Assembly: GCA_903846555.1 (NCBI GenBank) | Contig: CAINBI010000040.1 | Span: forward strand, 1 to 43,518 | DNA: 43,518 nt | Source of the DNA: an uncultured Pseudomonadota bacterium | Lineage (GTDB): Bacteria; Pseudomonadota; Gammaproteobacteria; Burkholderiales; Methylophilaceae | Reading direction: 5' to 3' | Shown: one piece after another, positions 18,365 to 28,397 of the stretch | How the letters are laid out: each line of letters starts with the position of its first letter | How positions within the stretch are numbered: position 1 is the first letter of the stretch | Made by a program: the position numbers and the translations under genes | Notes under the pieces: model-generated | Database searches by the model: none | Seen by the model: only the letters and a program-made list of their open reading frames with translations | Told to the model about the DNA's origin: nothing

Positions 18365-18739
18365 ATGCTTAGGTATATTCGATTAGTGTCATTTTTGTTG
18401 ATTTTAGTAATTGCTGCAAGTCCAGCATTTGCAGCGGTTTGCGCTACCTCCTGCGCAACTAAATCAATCATGAGTACAGTAAATGCTGACGACATGTCTA
18501 ACATGCCTAATTGTCATCAAGTCTCTAAAGAGAAAGGGAAGTCAACGCCAAACATTGAACATCCAAACATTGAACATAAGTCATGCTCAATGGGGGCTGG
18601 ATGCAATTTCTCACAAGCGACACCCATAGCTTTACCAGCGAAATTTGTGCACATTGATTTACCATCCAGTTTATTCTTATCATTTGACTCATCTGCAAAA
18701 TCAGCAGATTTAACCCCGCCATTAAAACCTCCTGCTTGA
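18365..18739 (+). CDS. Small secreted Cys/His/Met-rich protein, probable copper binder
   Basis: This protein of about 124 residues has a clear signal peptide (RYIRLVSFLLILVIAASPAFA). The mature part holds several possible metal ligands: CATSCATKSIM, a Met/His/Cys cluster at DDMSNMPNCHQ, HP and H residues, HKSCSMGAGCNFS, and a Pro-rich tail. A frame-opening TTG at 18344 lies seven codons upstream, but the ATG at 18365 gives the proper signal peptide. It stands 58 bases before cusC in the same direction, so a role in periplasmic copper or silver handling is inferred. I do not recognise a named family; CopL-like or DUF2946-like small proteins are the nearest idea. Confidence 0.7.
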   Translation: MLRYIRLVSFLLILVIAASPAFAAVCATSCATKSIMSTVNADDMSNMPNCHQVSKEKGKSTPNIEHPNIEHKSCSMGAGCNFSQATPIALPAKFVHIDLPSSLFLSFDSSAKSADLTPPLKPPA

Positions 18740-18748
18740 TGTGATATT

Positions 18749-18767
18749 ACTGAGGTAAATCCTCAGT
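18749..18767 (+). other. Small hairpin before cusC
   Basis: ACTGAGG (18749-18755) and CCTCAGT (18761-18767) form a 7-bp stem with a TAAAT loop, between the small copper protein stop and the cusC ribosome site (AGGAG, 6 bases before the ATG). No T tract follows. It may adjust the ratio of the small protein to the efflux genes. Confidence 0.4.
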
Positions 18768-18797
18768 CCATCATATTTAAGTTATTAGGAGCGCATC

Positions 18798-20084
18798 ATG
18801 AACTTATTTCTGCTGGCTATGAAGCCAGCCTATATCAAGCTGTTGTTCAGCTTATTATTGTTTTTGGCATTTTCTGTAAAAGCAGAAGAGGCTCTAACAT
18901 TAGCTGAAACCATTAAGTTGGCAACAGAAAATCAACCTTTACTACAATCACTTGATGACGCAGCAGATTCGTCACGGCAAGCCGCAGTCGCTGAAGGTCA
19001 GTTACCAGACCCTAAAATTAAAATAGGTATCGTTAATCTGCCAGTGACTAACAATGATGCATTCCGCTTTAGTCGTGATGATCAAACTGCGGTAAATATT
19101 GGCATATCTCAAGATGTTATCCCTTCAAAAAAACGAGAGATTGCTTCAAAACGGATGGAAGCTGAAGCCGATCAATTTCATGCTGAACAGATAGCGACAG
19201 CTAGATCCATTGAGCGCGATGTTGCCTTGGCATGGCTAGATGCATTTGAAGCGCAACGGAAATTCGAGCTTTATCAAAATATCATGGATGAAATGACCGC
19301 TGAACGAAAGGTTCTTATTTCCCGAATCAGTTCAAATGGTGCGCAAACAAGTGATGTGCTGAAATTAGATGGTAGGCTTTCCATGACCAATGATAAGCGT
19401 CTAATGGCCCAAAGAGATGTGCGAAAGGCAAGAGCTGACTTAGCACGTTGGATAGGTCCAGCCTCATTGCGCGCCATTTCAACTGAACTTCCAGTGATGA
19501 GTAGTCACTTAAACCGCGATGCAGCATTAGCTGAAATAGAAAAGCATCCCTTATTGCAAAATGCCCATCAGTCTGAAAAAGTTGCTCAGTTTGATGTCGA
19601 TAAAGCACAAGCCGACATTCAAAGAAATTGGGGATGGGAAGCTGGTTATGGTAAGCGATTTGCAGATAGGAGTGACATGCTAAGCTTTCAAGTATCAATG
19701 GATCTGCAATTAGATAGGGCTAACAGGCAGGATAGACGTACCGCTGAAAAACTTGTGCTGGTCGAAAAGTCACACAAACTTACCGAAGACAGGCGACGTG
19801 CCCTTTCATCGGAACTAGAGAATGCATCAGCGGATGCAGAGGTGGCAGAAGCACGAGAAATTGAGCATTTAACGAGACTTATTCCGAATGCAGAAGCATT
19901 GTTAAAGATAAGCCAGGCGGCATATACGTCTGGTAAACAATCTCTAAGTGATGTCTGGGAGGCTCGCAGAAGCCTGATTGAAATAGAAATAGATCACTGG
20001 ACAGTTCTTGCTGATCGCCAGCGTGCAGCAGTCAAGATTGGCTATTTAGTAAACGACAGTCGTTTATTCAAGGAGAATCAATAA
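18798..20084 (+). CDS. cusC: Outer membrane efflux protein, CusC/TolC type
   Basis: This 428-residue outer membrane factor has a signal peptide (about residues 13-29, ending VKAEE). It has the two-fold helical repeats of TolC proteins: a first ALTLAETIKLATENQPLL segment and a second starting near RDAALAEIEKHPLL. It forms the outer channel of a tripartite heavy-metal efflux pump. No lipobox Cys is seen, unlike E. coli CusC. A good AGGAG precedes the ATG. The stop overlaps the adaptor start by one base (TAATG), so the genes are coupled. The CusC name follows from the copper-type CusB and CusA encoded next. Confidence 0.88.
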   Translation: MNLFLLAMKPAYIKLLFSLLLFLAFSVKAEEALTLAETIKLATENQPLLQSLDDAADSSRQAAVAEGQLPDPKIKIGIVNLPVTNNDAFRFSRDDQTAVNIGISQDVIPSKKREIASKRMEAEADQFHAEQIATARSIERDVALAWLDAFEAQRKFELYQNIMDEMTAERKVLISRISSNGAQTSDVLKLDGRLSMTNDKRLMAQRDVRKARADLARWIGPASLRAISTELPVMSSHLNRDAALAEIEKHPLLQNAHQSEKVAQFDVDKAQADIQRNWGWEAGYGKRFADRSDMLSFQVSMDLQLDRANRQDRRTAEKLVLVEKSHKLTEDRRRALSSELENASADAEVAEAREIEHLTRLIPNAEALLKISQAAYTSGKQSLSDVWEARRSLIEIEIDHWTVLADRQRAAVKIGYLVNDSRLFKENQ

Positions 20085-21643
20085 TGAAAAATGCACTCGT
20101 TACTATCTCGCTCATCCTATTGATTCTTGCTGGATGCTCTAAAAAAGATGCCGGCACTGAACCTACCCTACAAAAGTCTGAATCGAGTAAAGCAATACTA
20201 GAGGGTGGTAGCAAAAAAGTGCTGTATTGGTATGATCCTATGTCTCCAGCTCAAAAGTTCGACAAGCCTGGTAAATCACCGTTTATGGATATGCAACTTG
20301 TTGCTAAATACGCTACTGATGGCAATGCCGAAAATGCAGGGGTCGCCATTTCATCTCAGACTGTACAGAATTTAGGGATAAGATTTGAAAAAGTGGGGAT
20401 GAAAAGCTTTGGTGAGTTACTTGCTGCTGTTGGTCGTATTGAGCCAGATGAACGGCGCATCTCTGTTGTGCAAACCCGTACCCCTGGTTTCGTGGAGCGA
20501 TTAACTGTGCGTGCTGTGGGAGACCCTGTAAGTAAAGGTCAAAAAGTTGCTGAAATCTACGCCCCTGAAATATTGGCGGCACAACAAGAGTATTTAGCGC
20601 TACTCCCATTAAGCCAGATTGACACTGATAACACGCTTAAACAAGCTGCACGCAGTCGCTTGAAACTACTTGGCATGTCTGAGGGTGAGGTGGATGGAAT
20701 TACAAAATCTAACAAGCCTAGTGCACGTTTTGGCGTTTATGCGCCAGCTTCTGGTGTAGTCACAGCGCTAGGTGTTCGTGAAGGTGGGCAACTGATGTCT
20801 GGCGCTTCATTGATGCAATTGTCCGACCTTTCAAATGTTTGGCTGATTGCGGAGGTGCCTGAACGCGATACTGCGAGGTTGAAGCTTGGGTTATTGGCAG
20901 AAGTGCGGTTAGAGAGTATACCTGGCGAAATATTCAAAGGTAAGGTCAGCTATTTATACCCAACGTTAAATGATGCTTCTAGATCCCTGCAAGTACGCAT
21001 TGAATTACCCAACAAAAACTATCAATTGCGGCCAGGAATGTATGCCAACATCTCGTTTACAGGACAAACACATGAAGCGCTAGCCATACCCACTGAAAGC
21101 GTAATTGAAACTGGCAAACGTAAGGTTGTTATTGTCAAGAGCCAGAATGGCTATCGCACTGTGGAGGTTGTCACTGGTCAAGAGCGTGATAGTCACATAG
21201 AAGTACTGAAAGGCATATCCGAAGGTGAAGAAGTCGTCACTTCTGGTCAATTTCTGATTGATTCAGAAGCTTCGCTTTCAGGCGTTCTGGCTAGACTTTC
21301 CAAACAGGATGCCTCAATTATTGTAACAAATGGTCCCGAAATAGTAGCTGACGAAAAATTGCCACAAAAGACTGCTAAAAGTAGGCCTAAAGGTTATGGA
21401 AAAGTAGTTGGGATTGATCTAAAAAGAAGCAAGGTCACATTAGCACATGAAGCTATTGCCCAGTTAAACTGGCCAGCGATGACGATGGATTTTTCAGCTA
21501 CAGATCCTAAACAACTCGCTAAACTTAAAGTTAATGATACCGTTGAATTTCACCTCAAGGATGATGCTCAAGAAGAATATGTCATTGTGCAGATTGAAAA
21601 AAGTGCTGACAAGAAAAATGGCCTGAAGAGAGTCCAGCCATGA
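20084..21643 (+). CDS. cusB: Periplasmic adaptor CusB with fused CusF metallochaperone domain
   Basis: This is a 519-residue lipoprotein adaptor. The signal ends in the lipobox LAGC (Cys18). Next comes the heavy-metal-binding segment [20 protein letters not shown] with a following MDM. Barrel-sandwich, beta-barrel and membrane-proximal domains of the HlyD/CusB type follow to about residue 430. From about residue 437 ([11 protein letters not shown]) there is a complete CusF domain. H455, W463, M466 and M468 have exactly the spacing of E. coli CusF H36, W44, M47 and M49, which bind Cu(I)/Ag(I). The stop overlaps the cusA start by four bases. The fusion puts metal delivery and the pump adaptor in one chain. 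Confidence 0.93.
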   Translation: MKNALVTISLILLILAGCSKKDAGTEPTLQKSESSKAILEGGSKKVLYWYDPMSPAQKFDKPGKSPFMDMQLVAKYATDGNAENAGVAISSQTVQNLGIRFEKVGMKSFGELLAAVGRIEPDERRISVVQTRTPGFVERLTVRAVGDPVSKGQKVAEIYAPEILAAQQEYLALLPLSQIDTDNTLKQAARSRLKLLGMSEGEVDGITKSNKPSARFGVYAPASGVVTALGVREGGQLMSGASLMQLSDLSNVWLIAEVPERDTARLKLGLLAEVRLESIPGEIFKGKVSYLYPTLNDASRSLQVRIELPNKNYQLRPGMYANISFTGQTHEALAIPTESVIETGKRKVVIVKSQNGYRTVEVVTGQERDSHIEVLKGISEGEEVVTSGQFLIDSEASLSGVLARLSKQDASIIVTNGPEIVADEKLPQKTAKSRPKGYGKVVGIDLKRSKVTLAHEAIAQLNWPAMTMDFSATDPKQLAKLKVNDTVEFHLKDDAQEEYVIVQIEKSADKKNGLKRVQP

Positions 21644-24600
21644 TTGCCAATCTCATTCGTTGGTCAGCTAATAATCGCTTATTAATTCTATTGGCTACAT
21701 TGATGGTGGTAGTTTGGGGTATATTTGCAATGCTTCGGACGCCTTTAGATGCGCTACCAGACCTATCTGATACGCAAGTCATTATTCGCACCCAGTGGGC
21801 TGGCCAAGCCCCGCAGATTGTCGAAAACCAGCTAACATATCCGCTGACAACCACTATGCTTTCAGTCCCAGGAGTGAAGACAGTAAGAGGCTATTCGTTC
21901 TTTGGTGATTCTTTCGTCTATATATTATTCAACGATGGTACTGATCAATATTGGGCGCGTTCACGAGTTTTGGAGTATTTAAGTCAGATTTCATCACGGC
22001 TACCCAAAGGCGCAAACCCTAGTCTTGGTCCTGATGCTACAGGCGTGGGCTGGGTTTATGAGTACGCGCTGATAGATCGTACTGGTAAGCATGATTTAGG
22101 AGAGTTACGTGCTTTGCAGGATTGGTTTCTTAAATTTGAGCTAAAAACAATTCCTGGCGTTGCGGAGGTTGCAACTCTGGGCGGCATGGTACGCCAATAT
22201 CAAGTACAGGTTGACCCTGATAAATTGCGGAACTACCGCATACCATTATCAAAAGTCGTATCAGCACTTCAATCAGCCAATCAAGAAACAGGGGGTTCTG
22301 TCATAGAAACAGCGGAAGCTGAATATATGGTCCGTGCACATGGCTATCTGGAATCGTTGGATGATTTTCGCAAAATTCCACTCAGCGTAAGTGATGGAGG
22401 TACGCCGATTCTGCTTTCAGAGGTTGCACATATCCAAATAGGACCAGAACTTAGGCGTGGAGTCGCGGAATTAAATGGTGAAGGTGAAGTCACTGGTGGC
22501 GTAATCGTAATGCGTGCTGGTCAAAATGCGTTAGAGGCAATTGATGCAGTAAAAGCTAAACTTGAAGCCCTGAAAAAGAGCTTACCGGCAGGCGTGGAAA
22601 TTGTGACTACTTACGATAGGTCACAATTGATTAAGCGTGCGGTTGATAACTTGACACATAAGCTCATTGAAGAATTTATCGTGGTTGCAGTGGTCTGTGC
22701 TGTATTTCTATGGCATTTCAGATCTGCCCTAGTTGCAATTGTGGCCTTACCAATTGGCATTTTGATTAGCTTTATTGTGATGTACTACCAAGGTGTCAAT
22801 GCTAATATTATGTCGCTAGGAGGCATTGCTATTGCCATTGGAGCGATGGTAGATGCAGCGATCGTGATGATTGAGAATGCACATCGGCAACTAGATTATT
22901 ACAAGAAGCTGCATGGTGAACCCAATAATTCGCAACGCATCAAGCTGATTATTGATGCGGCCTGCGAAGTAGGTCCTGCATTGTTTTTCTCGTTACTGAT
23001 TATCACCTTGTCTTTCATTCCAGTATTTACGCTAGAAGCACAAGAAGGCAAGCTATTTGCCCCATTAGCATTTACCAAAACTTATGCCATGGCGGCTGCC
23101 GCAGGTTTGTCTATCACCTTAATTCCAGTGCTGATGACCCTATTTATTCGAGGAAATATTCGATCTGAACATGATAATCCGCTGAATCGAGCGCTTATAG
23201 CCATCTATAAGCCGATGTTAAGCCGCGTATTACATTATCCAAAAGTTACTTTACTTGTCGCCTTAGTGCTGGTTTTAGTCACGCTATACCCGTTGAGTCA
23301 GTTGGGTACGGAGTTTATGCCGCCACTAGATGAGGGTGATTTGTTGTATATGCCAACGGCACTGCCTGGCTTATCTGTTTCTAAAGCCTCGGAAATCCTT
23401 CAATTGAGTGATCGGCTGATTAAAACCGTTCCAGAGGTTAAAACCGTATTTGGCAAATCGGGCCGTGCTGAAACGGCCACCGATCCTGCGCCGCTTGAAA
23501 TGCTTGAAACCACGATTCAATTCAAGCCACGCTCAGAATGGCGTACTGGCATGACAACAGAAAAACTCATAGAAGAACTTGATGCTAGGCTGAAAATTCC
23601 AGGCATGGCCAACGTTTGGGTGCAACCGATACGTAACCGAATTGACATGCTATCTACTGGTATTAAAAGCCCTGTCGGTATCAAGATTGGAGGTGCAGAT
23701 TTAGCCACATTAGAAAAGCTTGGTAGCGAAGTTGAACGCATCATGAAAAAAGTGCCTGGTGTCAGCTCTGTCATTGCCGAACGCGTCACAGGTGGACGCT
23801 ACATCGACATCAAAATTGATCGTCTTAAAATAGCTCGTTATGGATTGAATATTGAGGATGTTCAATCATTTATATCAACCGCGATTGGTGGTGACAATGT
23901 TGGTGAGAAAATTGATGGCTTAGCACGTTACCCAATAAACGTGAGATTTCCTAGAGAGTTGCGTGACTCAGTAGATAAACTCAAAGCCTTACCTATTATC
24001 ACCGCGCGTGGTATTGCTGTTCCTTTAGGGGAAATTGCAGAAGTCAAAGTAACTGATGGTCCACCAATGATTAAAAGTGAAAATGCCAGACCTAATGTTT
24101 GGGTATATGTCGATATACATGGTCGCGATTTAGGTGGATTCGTTCAAGCTGCAAAATCTACACTTGATAAAGAGCTACAGTTACCCGCAGGATATTCTCT
24201 TGCATGGTCTGGACAGTTTGAGTATTTTGAGCGCGCATCAAAACGGCTGAGCTATGTTGTCCCAATGACACTCGGCATCATTTTTATGATGTTATTTCTA
24301 GCATTTAAGCGAATGACACCTGCAGTGCTTATTCTCGGTAGCTTACCATTTGCATTAGTTGGCGCAATTTGGTTTCTCTATTTATTAGGCCATTATTTCT
24401 CTATTGCCAGTGGCGTCGGTATGATTGCGTTATCTGGTCTGGCGGCTGAATTCGGTATCATTATGCTGGTCTATTTGGACGCAGCGATTGAGCGTTATCG
24501 TGCTGCGGGAAAGCTCAATAATGATGAAGATTTATATGATGCGTTGATAGAAGGCGCGGCTTTGAGAGTCAGACCAAAAGCGATGACTGTGGCTGTAATT

Positions 24601-24777
24601 TTAGCTGGCCTTATTCCTATTTTAATTGGAAGCGGTACTGGGTCTGAGGCAATGAGCCGTATTGCCGCGCCAATGATAGGCGGCATGCTCACTGCACCGC
24701 TTTTATCTTTATTCGTGCTACCAGCTGCATATATGCTCTTGGGGAGAAAAATAATATCTAGTAAATATTTAGATTGA
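21640..24777 (+). CDS. cusA: Copper/silver RND efflux pump CusA
   Basis: This 1045-residue inner-membrane proton antiporter expels Cu(I)/Ag(I) through CusB and CusC. Twelve membrane helices in the RND 1+5+1+5 pattern are readable, with the proton-relay segment [17 protein letters not shown]. The three metal-relay methionines of E. coli CusA (M573, M623, M672) correspond to M571 (DLLYMP), M621 (PLEMLETT) and M670 (NRIDMLSTG), a constant offset of two. This fixes the monovalent-copper/silver class rather than the zinc/cobalt CzcA class. The stop codon is inside the left arm of a long inverted repeat (24772-24855). Confidence 0.95.
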   Translation: MIANLIRWSANNRLLILLATLMVVVWGIFAMLRTPLDALPDLSDTQVIIRTQWAGQAPQIVENQLTYPLTTTMLSVPGVKTVRGYSFFGDSFVYILFNDGTDQYWARSRVLEYLSQISSRLPKGANPSLGPDATGVGWVYEYALIDRTGKHDLGELRALQDWFLKFELKTIPGVAEVATLGGMVRQYQVQVDPDKLRNYRIPLSKVVSALQSANQETGGSVIETAEAEYMVRAHGYLESLDDFRKIPLSVSDGGTPILLSEVAHIQIGPELRRGVAELNGEGEVTGGVIVMRAGQNALEAIDAVKAKLEALKKSLPAGVEIVTTYDRSQLIKRAVDNLTHKLIEEFIVVAVVCAVFLWHFRSALVAIVALPIGILISFIVMYYQGVNANIMSLGGIAIAIGAMVDAAIVMIENAHRQLDYYKKLHGEPNNSQRIKLIIDAACEVGPALFFSLLIITLSFIPVFTLEAQEGKLFAPLAFTKTYAMAAAAGLSITLIPVLMTLFIRGNIRSEHDNPLNRALIAIYKPMLSRVLHYPKVTLLVALVLVLVTLYPLSQLGTEFMPPLDEGDLLYMPTALPGLSVSKASEILQLSDRLIKTVPEVKTVFGKSGRAETATDPAPLEMLETTIQFKPRSEWRTGMTTEKLIEELDARLKIPGMANVWVQPIRNRIDMLSTGIKSPVGIKIGGADLATLEKLGSEVERIMKKVPGVSSVIAERVTGGRYIDIKIDRLKIARYGLNIEDVQSFISTAIGGDNVGEKIDGLARYPINVRFPRELRDSVDKLKALPIITARGIAVPLGEIAEVKVTDGPPMIKSENARPNVWVYVDIHGRDLGGFVQAAKSTLDKELQLPAGYSLAWSGQFEYFERASKRLSYVVPMTLGIIFMMLFLAFKRMTPAVLILGSLPFALVGAIWFLYLLGHYFSIASGVGMIALSGLAAEFGIIMLVYLDAAIERYRAAGKLNNDEDLYDALIEGAALRVRPKAMTVAVILAGLIPILIGSGTGSEAMSRIAAPMIGGMLTAPLLSLFVLPAAYMLLGRKIISSKYLD

Positions 24778-24855
24778 GACCTTTGCACGAAGCTAAATTA
24801 ACCACAATTTAATATAAAATCGCGGCTAATTTAGCTTCGTGCAAAGGTTTCAATT
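24772..24855. repeat. Long inverted repeat after cusA (MITE-like or bidirectional terminator)
   Basis: Left arm 24772-24800 and right arm 24827-24855 are 29 bases each and match as inverted repeats except at two positions. The loop is 26 bases. The cusA TGA is inside the left arm. The right arm is followed by AACCC and six T, so the RNA could act as a terminator. The outer word GAGACCTTTGCA resembles ends of some insertion sequences, so a small non-autonomous element is equally possible. No flanking target duplication was certain. Confidence 0.65.
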
Positions 24856-24950
24856 AACCCTTTTTTGTATCTTGTTACGTTTCATCATTCTACATGGCTT
24901 GAAATTTATAAGCTGTCGTAATAATTATTCTCATTCAAAAGGAGTTTGCA

Positions 24951-26396
24951 ATGCCTAATCAATATAGATTTATCGTACTTTGTGTTCTTTCAGCACTTTC
25001 TATCAATGCTTTTTCAGGCGAATCCGATGAAATTCGCAGCACATTGAGCGACCAACAATCGGTTGCTGTCACAATTTACAACAACAATCTCGCCTTAGTA
25101 AAAGACCAGCGTAAAGTTAAATTGAATAGCGGTTTGAATAACCTTGCATTGCGTGATGTTAGCGCTCAAATTCGACCTGAAACCGCTTTACTGCGTAGCT
25201 TGAGCAATGCGGGCAGCTTTAGTACCTTAGAGCAGAATTTTGACTTTGATTTACTTACCCCGCAAAAGTTGCTAGAAAAATATGTGGGTAAAAAAGTGAA
25301 CATTGTTAAAACCAACCCAACTACTGGCATAGAAACTAGCGAGCAGGCTACAGTACTCTCCGCCAACAATGGTGTGGTGCTTAAGATCGGCAACCGCATT
25401 GAAACAGGTCTGCCAGGGCGTATTGTGTACGATGATGTCCCAGCTAACCTGCGCGACCGGCCTACTCTGGTGACTCACCTTGATAATAAAATAGCTACTG
25501 AACAAACGGTAGAACTCAGCTATTTAACGGGTGGTTTAGGTTGGAAAGCTGACTACGTTGCAGAACTAAGCCCAAAAGAAGATAGTGTGGATTTGTCTGG
25601 CTGGGTAACGCTCACCAATACTAGTGGTACTAGCTACAATAATGCCAAGTTGCAATTGGTGGCTGGGGATGTCAATCGGGTGCAGGATATTTCTCTACTC
25701 GCAAAGGTTGGGCGTAAAGAGTTTAAGCCGATTGCTGATGCCAACAAACCGATGGCAGAAGAGTCATTATTAGAGTATCACCTATACTCCTTAGATCACC
25801 CGACAACGATTGCTGAAAACCAAACGAAACAGGTTGCCCTGCTCTCAGCCACGGGCGTACCCGCTCGTAAAGAGCTTGTGCTGCGTGGTGCAGATTATTA
25901 TTATCAAGCAAGTTATGGCGACTTGGGCTCTAAAATGAAAGTTGGCGTGTTTGTTGAATTTGACAATAAAGAAGCTGCGAAATTAGGTATGCCGCTACCC
26001 AAAGGTGTCATGCGAGTATACAAAAAAGATAGGCAGGGGAATGCACAATTTGTGGGTGAAGACAACATCGACCACACACCAAGAAATGAAGTGGTGCGCC
26101 TGAAATTAGGCGAATCTTTTGATGTGACTGCCGATAAAAAACAAACTGATTTCAAAGTATTACCACGCCCAGCCAAAGGCAATAGCATGTTTGAAAGTGC
26201 ATATGAAATCGTGCTTAAAAATGCAAAAAAAGAACCTGTAACAGTAACTGTACAAGAACCGATTCCCTCTGATTGGAAAATTATGAAAGAAAGCCACCAT
26301 AGCCAAAAAGCCACCAGCAATACCGCCTTGTGGAAAGTTGAAATTCCTGCTGAAGGCAAAACCACCCTCACCTACCGTGTACAAGTAAAATACTAA
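24951..26396 (+). CDS. DUF4139 domain-containing exported protein
   Basis: This 481-residue protein has a signal peptide (about residues 5-22, ending NAFSGE). It opens with the family segment VAVTIYNNNLALVKDQRKV, then LRDVSAQIRPETALL, and in the middle LSYLTGGLGWKADYVAEL and LSGWVTLTNTSGTSY. It ends in a beta-rich domain (PVTVTVQEPIPSDWKI, TLTYRVQVKY). DUF4139 proteins are common periplasmic or secreted proteins with no agreed function. AAGGAG stands 6 bases before the ATG. The stop overlaps the next start by one base, so it is coupled to a methylase-family gene, an unexplained pairing. Confidence 0.88.
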   Translation: MPNQYRFIVLCVLSALSINAFSGESDEIRSTLSDQQSVAVTIYNNNLALVKDQRKVKLNSGLNNLALRDVSAQIRPETALLRSLSNAGSFSTLEQNFDFDLLTPQKLLEKYVGKKVNIVKTNPTTGIETSEQATVLSANNGVVLKIGNRIETGLPGRIVYDDVPANLRDRPTLVTHLDNKIATEQTVELSYLTGGLGWKADYVAELSPKEDSVDLSGWVTLTNTSGTSYNNAKLQLVAGDVNRVQDISLLAKVGRKEFKPIADANKPMAEESLLEYHLYSLDHPTTIAENQTKQVALLSATGVPARKELVLRGADYYYQASYGDLGSKMKVGVFVEFDNKEAAKLGMPLPKGVMRVYKKDRQGNAQFVGEDNIDHTPRNEVVRLKLGESFDVTADKKQTDFKVLPRPAKGNSMFESAYEIVLKNAKKEPVTVTVQEPIPSDWKIMKESHHSQKATSNTALWKVEIPAEGKTTLTYRVQVKY

Positions 26397-27115
26397 TGGC
26401 TAATAACAAATTAGGAACGCTGTATTTAATCCCCGTTACCCTGGGTGACGACAATATTAGCAAAGTGTTACCCGCAGATGTCGTTAGCATCGCCCAGCAG
26501 TTAGACACCTTTGTGGTGGAAAGTGAAAAATCGGCGCGGCATTTTTTAAGCACGATTAAAACGATTAAGCCGGTGCGTGAGTTGGTGTTAAATCTGCTCA
26601 ATGAACATACCGAAGATAAAGATGTATCGGCTTTATTGGCACCATTGCTGGCAGGTAAAAATATTGGATTGATGAGCGACGCGGGCTGCCCAGGCGTGGC
26701 TGACCCAGGCGCAAAGCTGGTTGAGCTCGCTCACCAAAAAGGCATTCGCATTGTACCTTTTGTTGGGCCTAGCTCCATTTTATTAAGCGTGATGGCTTCT
26801 GGGCTGAATGGCCAACAATTTGCCTTTTTAGGCTATTTGCCTGTAGATAAAACATTGCGGAATCAAAAGCTTAAAGAAATTGAAAAGCGCTCGTTAACGC
26901 ACAAAGAGACGCAGTTATTTATCGAAACGCCCTATCGAAATCAGCATATGTTAGAAGCGATTCTGAGTATGTGCCAGCCGAATACCAGACTTTGCGTGGC
27001 TTGTGATATCAGCTTGGGCACAGAAATGATTATGACGAAAACGATTGCAAGTTGGAAAAAAACACCACTGCCCGATTTACATAAACGACCAACCGTGTTT
27101 TTGTTGTTAGCCTAA
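26396..27115 (+). CDS. RsmI-like tetrapyrrole-methylase-family methyltransferase
   Basis: This is a 239-residue SAM-dependent methyltransferase of the tetrapyrrole methylase fold. It has GTLYLIPVTLGDDN at the N-terminus, VVESEKSARHFL, MSDAGCPGVADPGAKLV, FVGPSSILLSVMASGL and GYLP. These correspond to RsmI motifs in altered form (RsmI has SDAGTPLISDPG). It is therefore a paralogue, shorter than RsmI (about 280 residues), and not certainly the 16S C1402 2'-O-methyltransferase. Its start is fused to the DUF4139 stop (TAATG). Substrate is unknown; rRNA or a small molecule are both possible. Confidence 0.82.
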   Translation: MANNKLGTLYLIPVTLGDDNISKVLPADVVSIAQQLDTFVVESEKSARHFLSTIKTIKPVRELVLNLLNEHTEDKDVSALLAPLLAGKNIGLMSDAGCPGVADPGAKLVELAHQKGIRIVPFVGPSSILLSVMASGLNGQQFAFLGYLPVDKTLRNQKLKEIEKRSLTHKETQLFIETPYRNQHMLEAILSMCQPNTRLCVACDISLGTEMIMTKTIASWKKTPLPDLHKRPTVFLLLA

Positions 27116-27152
27116 GTATAAACTTACGGTAGTACAAACTTACGGCACAAAC

Positions 27153-28355
27153 TTACATTGTCAGTGAAAATAAATCTGCTTTTAAGTCTTCAATATGCTC
27201 TAAACCCACGGCAATTCTAACCAAGCCATCACTAATACCTGCGGCTGCACGCGCTTCTACCGTCACACGGCTATGCGTGGTTGTGGCGGGGTGCGTAATC
27301 GTACTTTTCGCATCGCCTAAATTTGCTGTAATAGAAATCAACTGCGTTGCATCAATCAATGCCCAAGCCGCTTGTTGTTGCGTTTGACCTGCTTTTGGCT
27401 TAACTTCAAAACTTACAATACCGCCGCCATTGCGTTGTTGCTGCATGGCAAGTGTATGTTGCGGATGCGACTGTAGGCCAGGGTAATAAACACGCGCCAC
27501 TTGTGGTTGCGCCTCTAGCCATGTTGCCAGCGCCAGTGCATTTCGTGCGTGGGCTTCCATTCGAATATAAAGCGTCTCTAATCCCTTTAAGAAAACCCAG
27601 GCATTAAAGGCACTCATGGTAACGCCTGCTGTACGCAAAAATCCGTACACAGGCTCCATCAGAGCTTTACTGCCAAGCACGGCCCCACCTAAACATCGGC
27701 CTTGACCATCAATATATTTTGTTGCTGAATGGATAATAATGTCGGCGCCCAGTGCTAGTGGCTTTTGAACCGCTGGCGTGCAAAAACAGTTATCCACCAC
27801 TAGGTATGCGCCAGCCTTATGGGCAATATCGGCTAATGCGCGAATATCACACACTTCAGTGAGCGGATTGGATGGCGTTTCTACAAAGAACAGCTTTGTT
27901 TTTTCTGTCACAGCCGCTTGCCATTCATCTGGATTAGTCAGCGATACAAAAGTCACTTCTAGACCCCAGCGTTTTAGAATGTTGCCGAAGAGCTGCACGC
28001 TGGTGCCAAAAATACTGCGCGATGCCACTACATGATCACCCGCCGAACACAAGCCCATAACACAGGCCAAAATTGCGGACATACCGCTTGAGGTTGCAAC
28101 GCATTGCTCTGCCCCCTCTAACGCGGCTAATTTATTTTGAAACACGGTCACGGTTGGATTAGTAAAGCGTGAGTAAATATTACCTGGCTCCGTGCCGCCA
28201 AAACGCGCTGCTGCTTGCGCGGCATTTTTAAATCTGAAGCTAGAATTTAAAAACAGCGCCTCTGAATTCTCACCCAGTTCGGTTGCTTCACTACCCGCCC
28301 GCACGCTAAGCGTTTCCGGATGGTAGTTTTCGAGATTAAACGTTTTATTATTCAT
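27153..28355 (-). CDS. metZ: O-succinylhomoserine sulfhydrylase
   Basis: This 400-residue PLP enzyme of the Cys/Met metabolism family makes homocysteine directly from O-succinylhomoserine and sulfide. Marks are SSFRFKNAAQAAARFGG, NIYSRFTNPTV, the SSGMSAILA phosphate loop, DNCFCTPAVQKPL and the PLP-lysine segment HSATKYIDGQGR. The C-terminal TTTHSRV and GISDGLVRIAVGLEH are family-typical. The SSFRFKNAAQA start separates MetZ from MetB and MetC. AAGG lies just before the ATG. It is convergent with the methylase gene and follows rimO by about 40 bases in the same direction. Confidence 0.92.
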   Translation of the reverse strand: MNNKTFNLENYHPETLSVRAGSEATELGENSEALFLNSSFRFKNAAQAAARFGGTEPGNIYSRFTNPTVTVFQNKLAALEGAEQCVATSSGMSAILACVMGLCSAGDHVVASRSIFGTSVQLFGNILKRWGLEVTFVSLTNPDEWQAAVTEKTKLFFVETPSNPLTEVCDIRALADIAHKAGAYLVVDNCFCTPAVQKPLALGADIIIHSATKYIDGQGRCLGGAVLGSKALMEPVYGFLRTAGVTMSAFNAWVFLKGLETLYIRMEAHARNALALATWLEAQPQVARVYYPGLQSHPQHTLAMQQQRNGGGIVSFEVKPKAGQTQQQAAWALIDATQLISITANLGDAKSTITHPATTTHSRVTVEARAAAGISDGLVRIAVGLEHIEDLKADLFSLTM

Positions 28356-28397
28356 CGCATTTCCTTTCTGCTGGCTTAAATTCAGGTTTCATTCCCA

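Noticed and set aside
18798-24777. CzcCBA-type zinc/cobalt/cadmium pump
   Set aside because: The three CusA relay methionines and the CusF domain ligands are all present, which points to Cu(I)/Ag(I).
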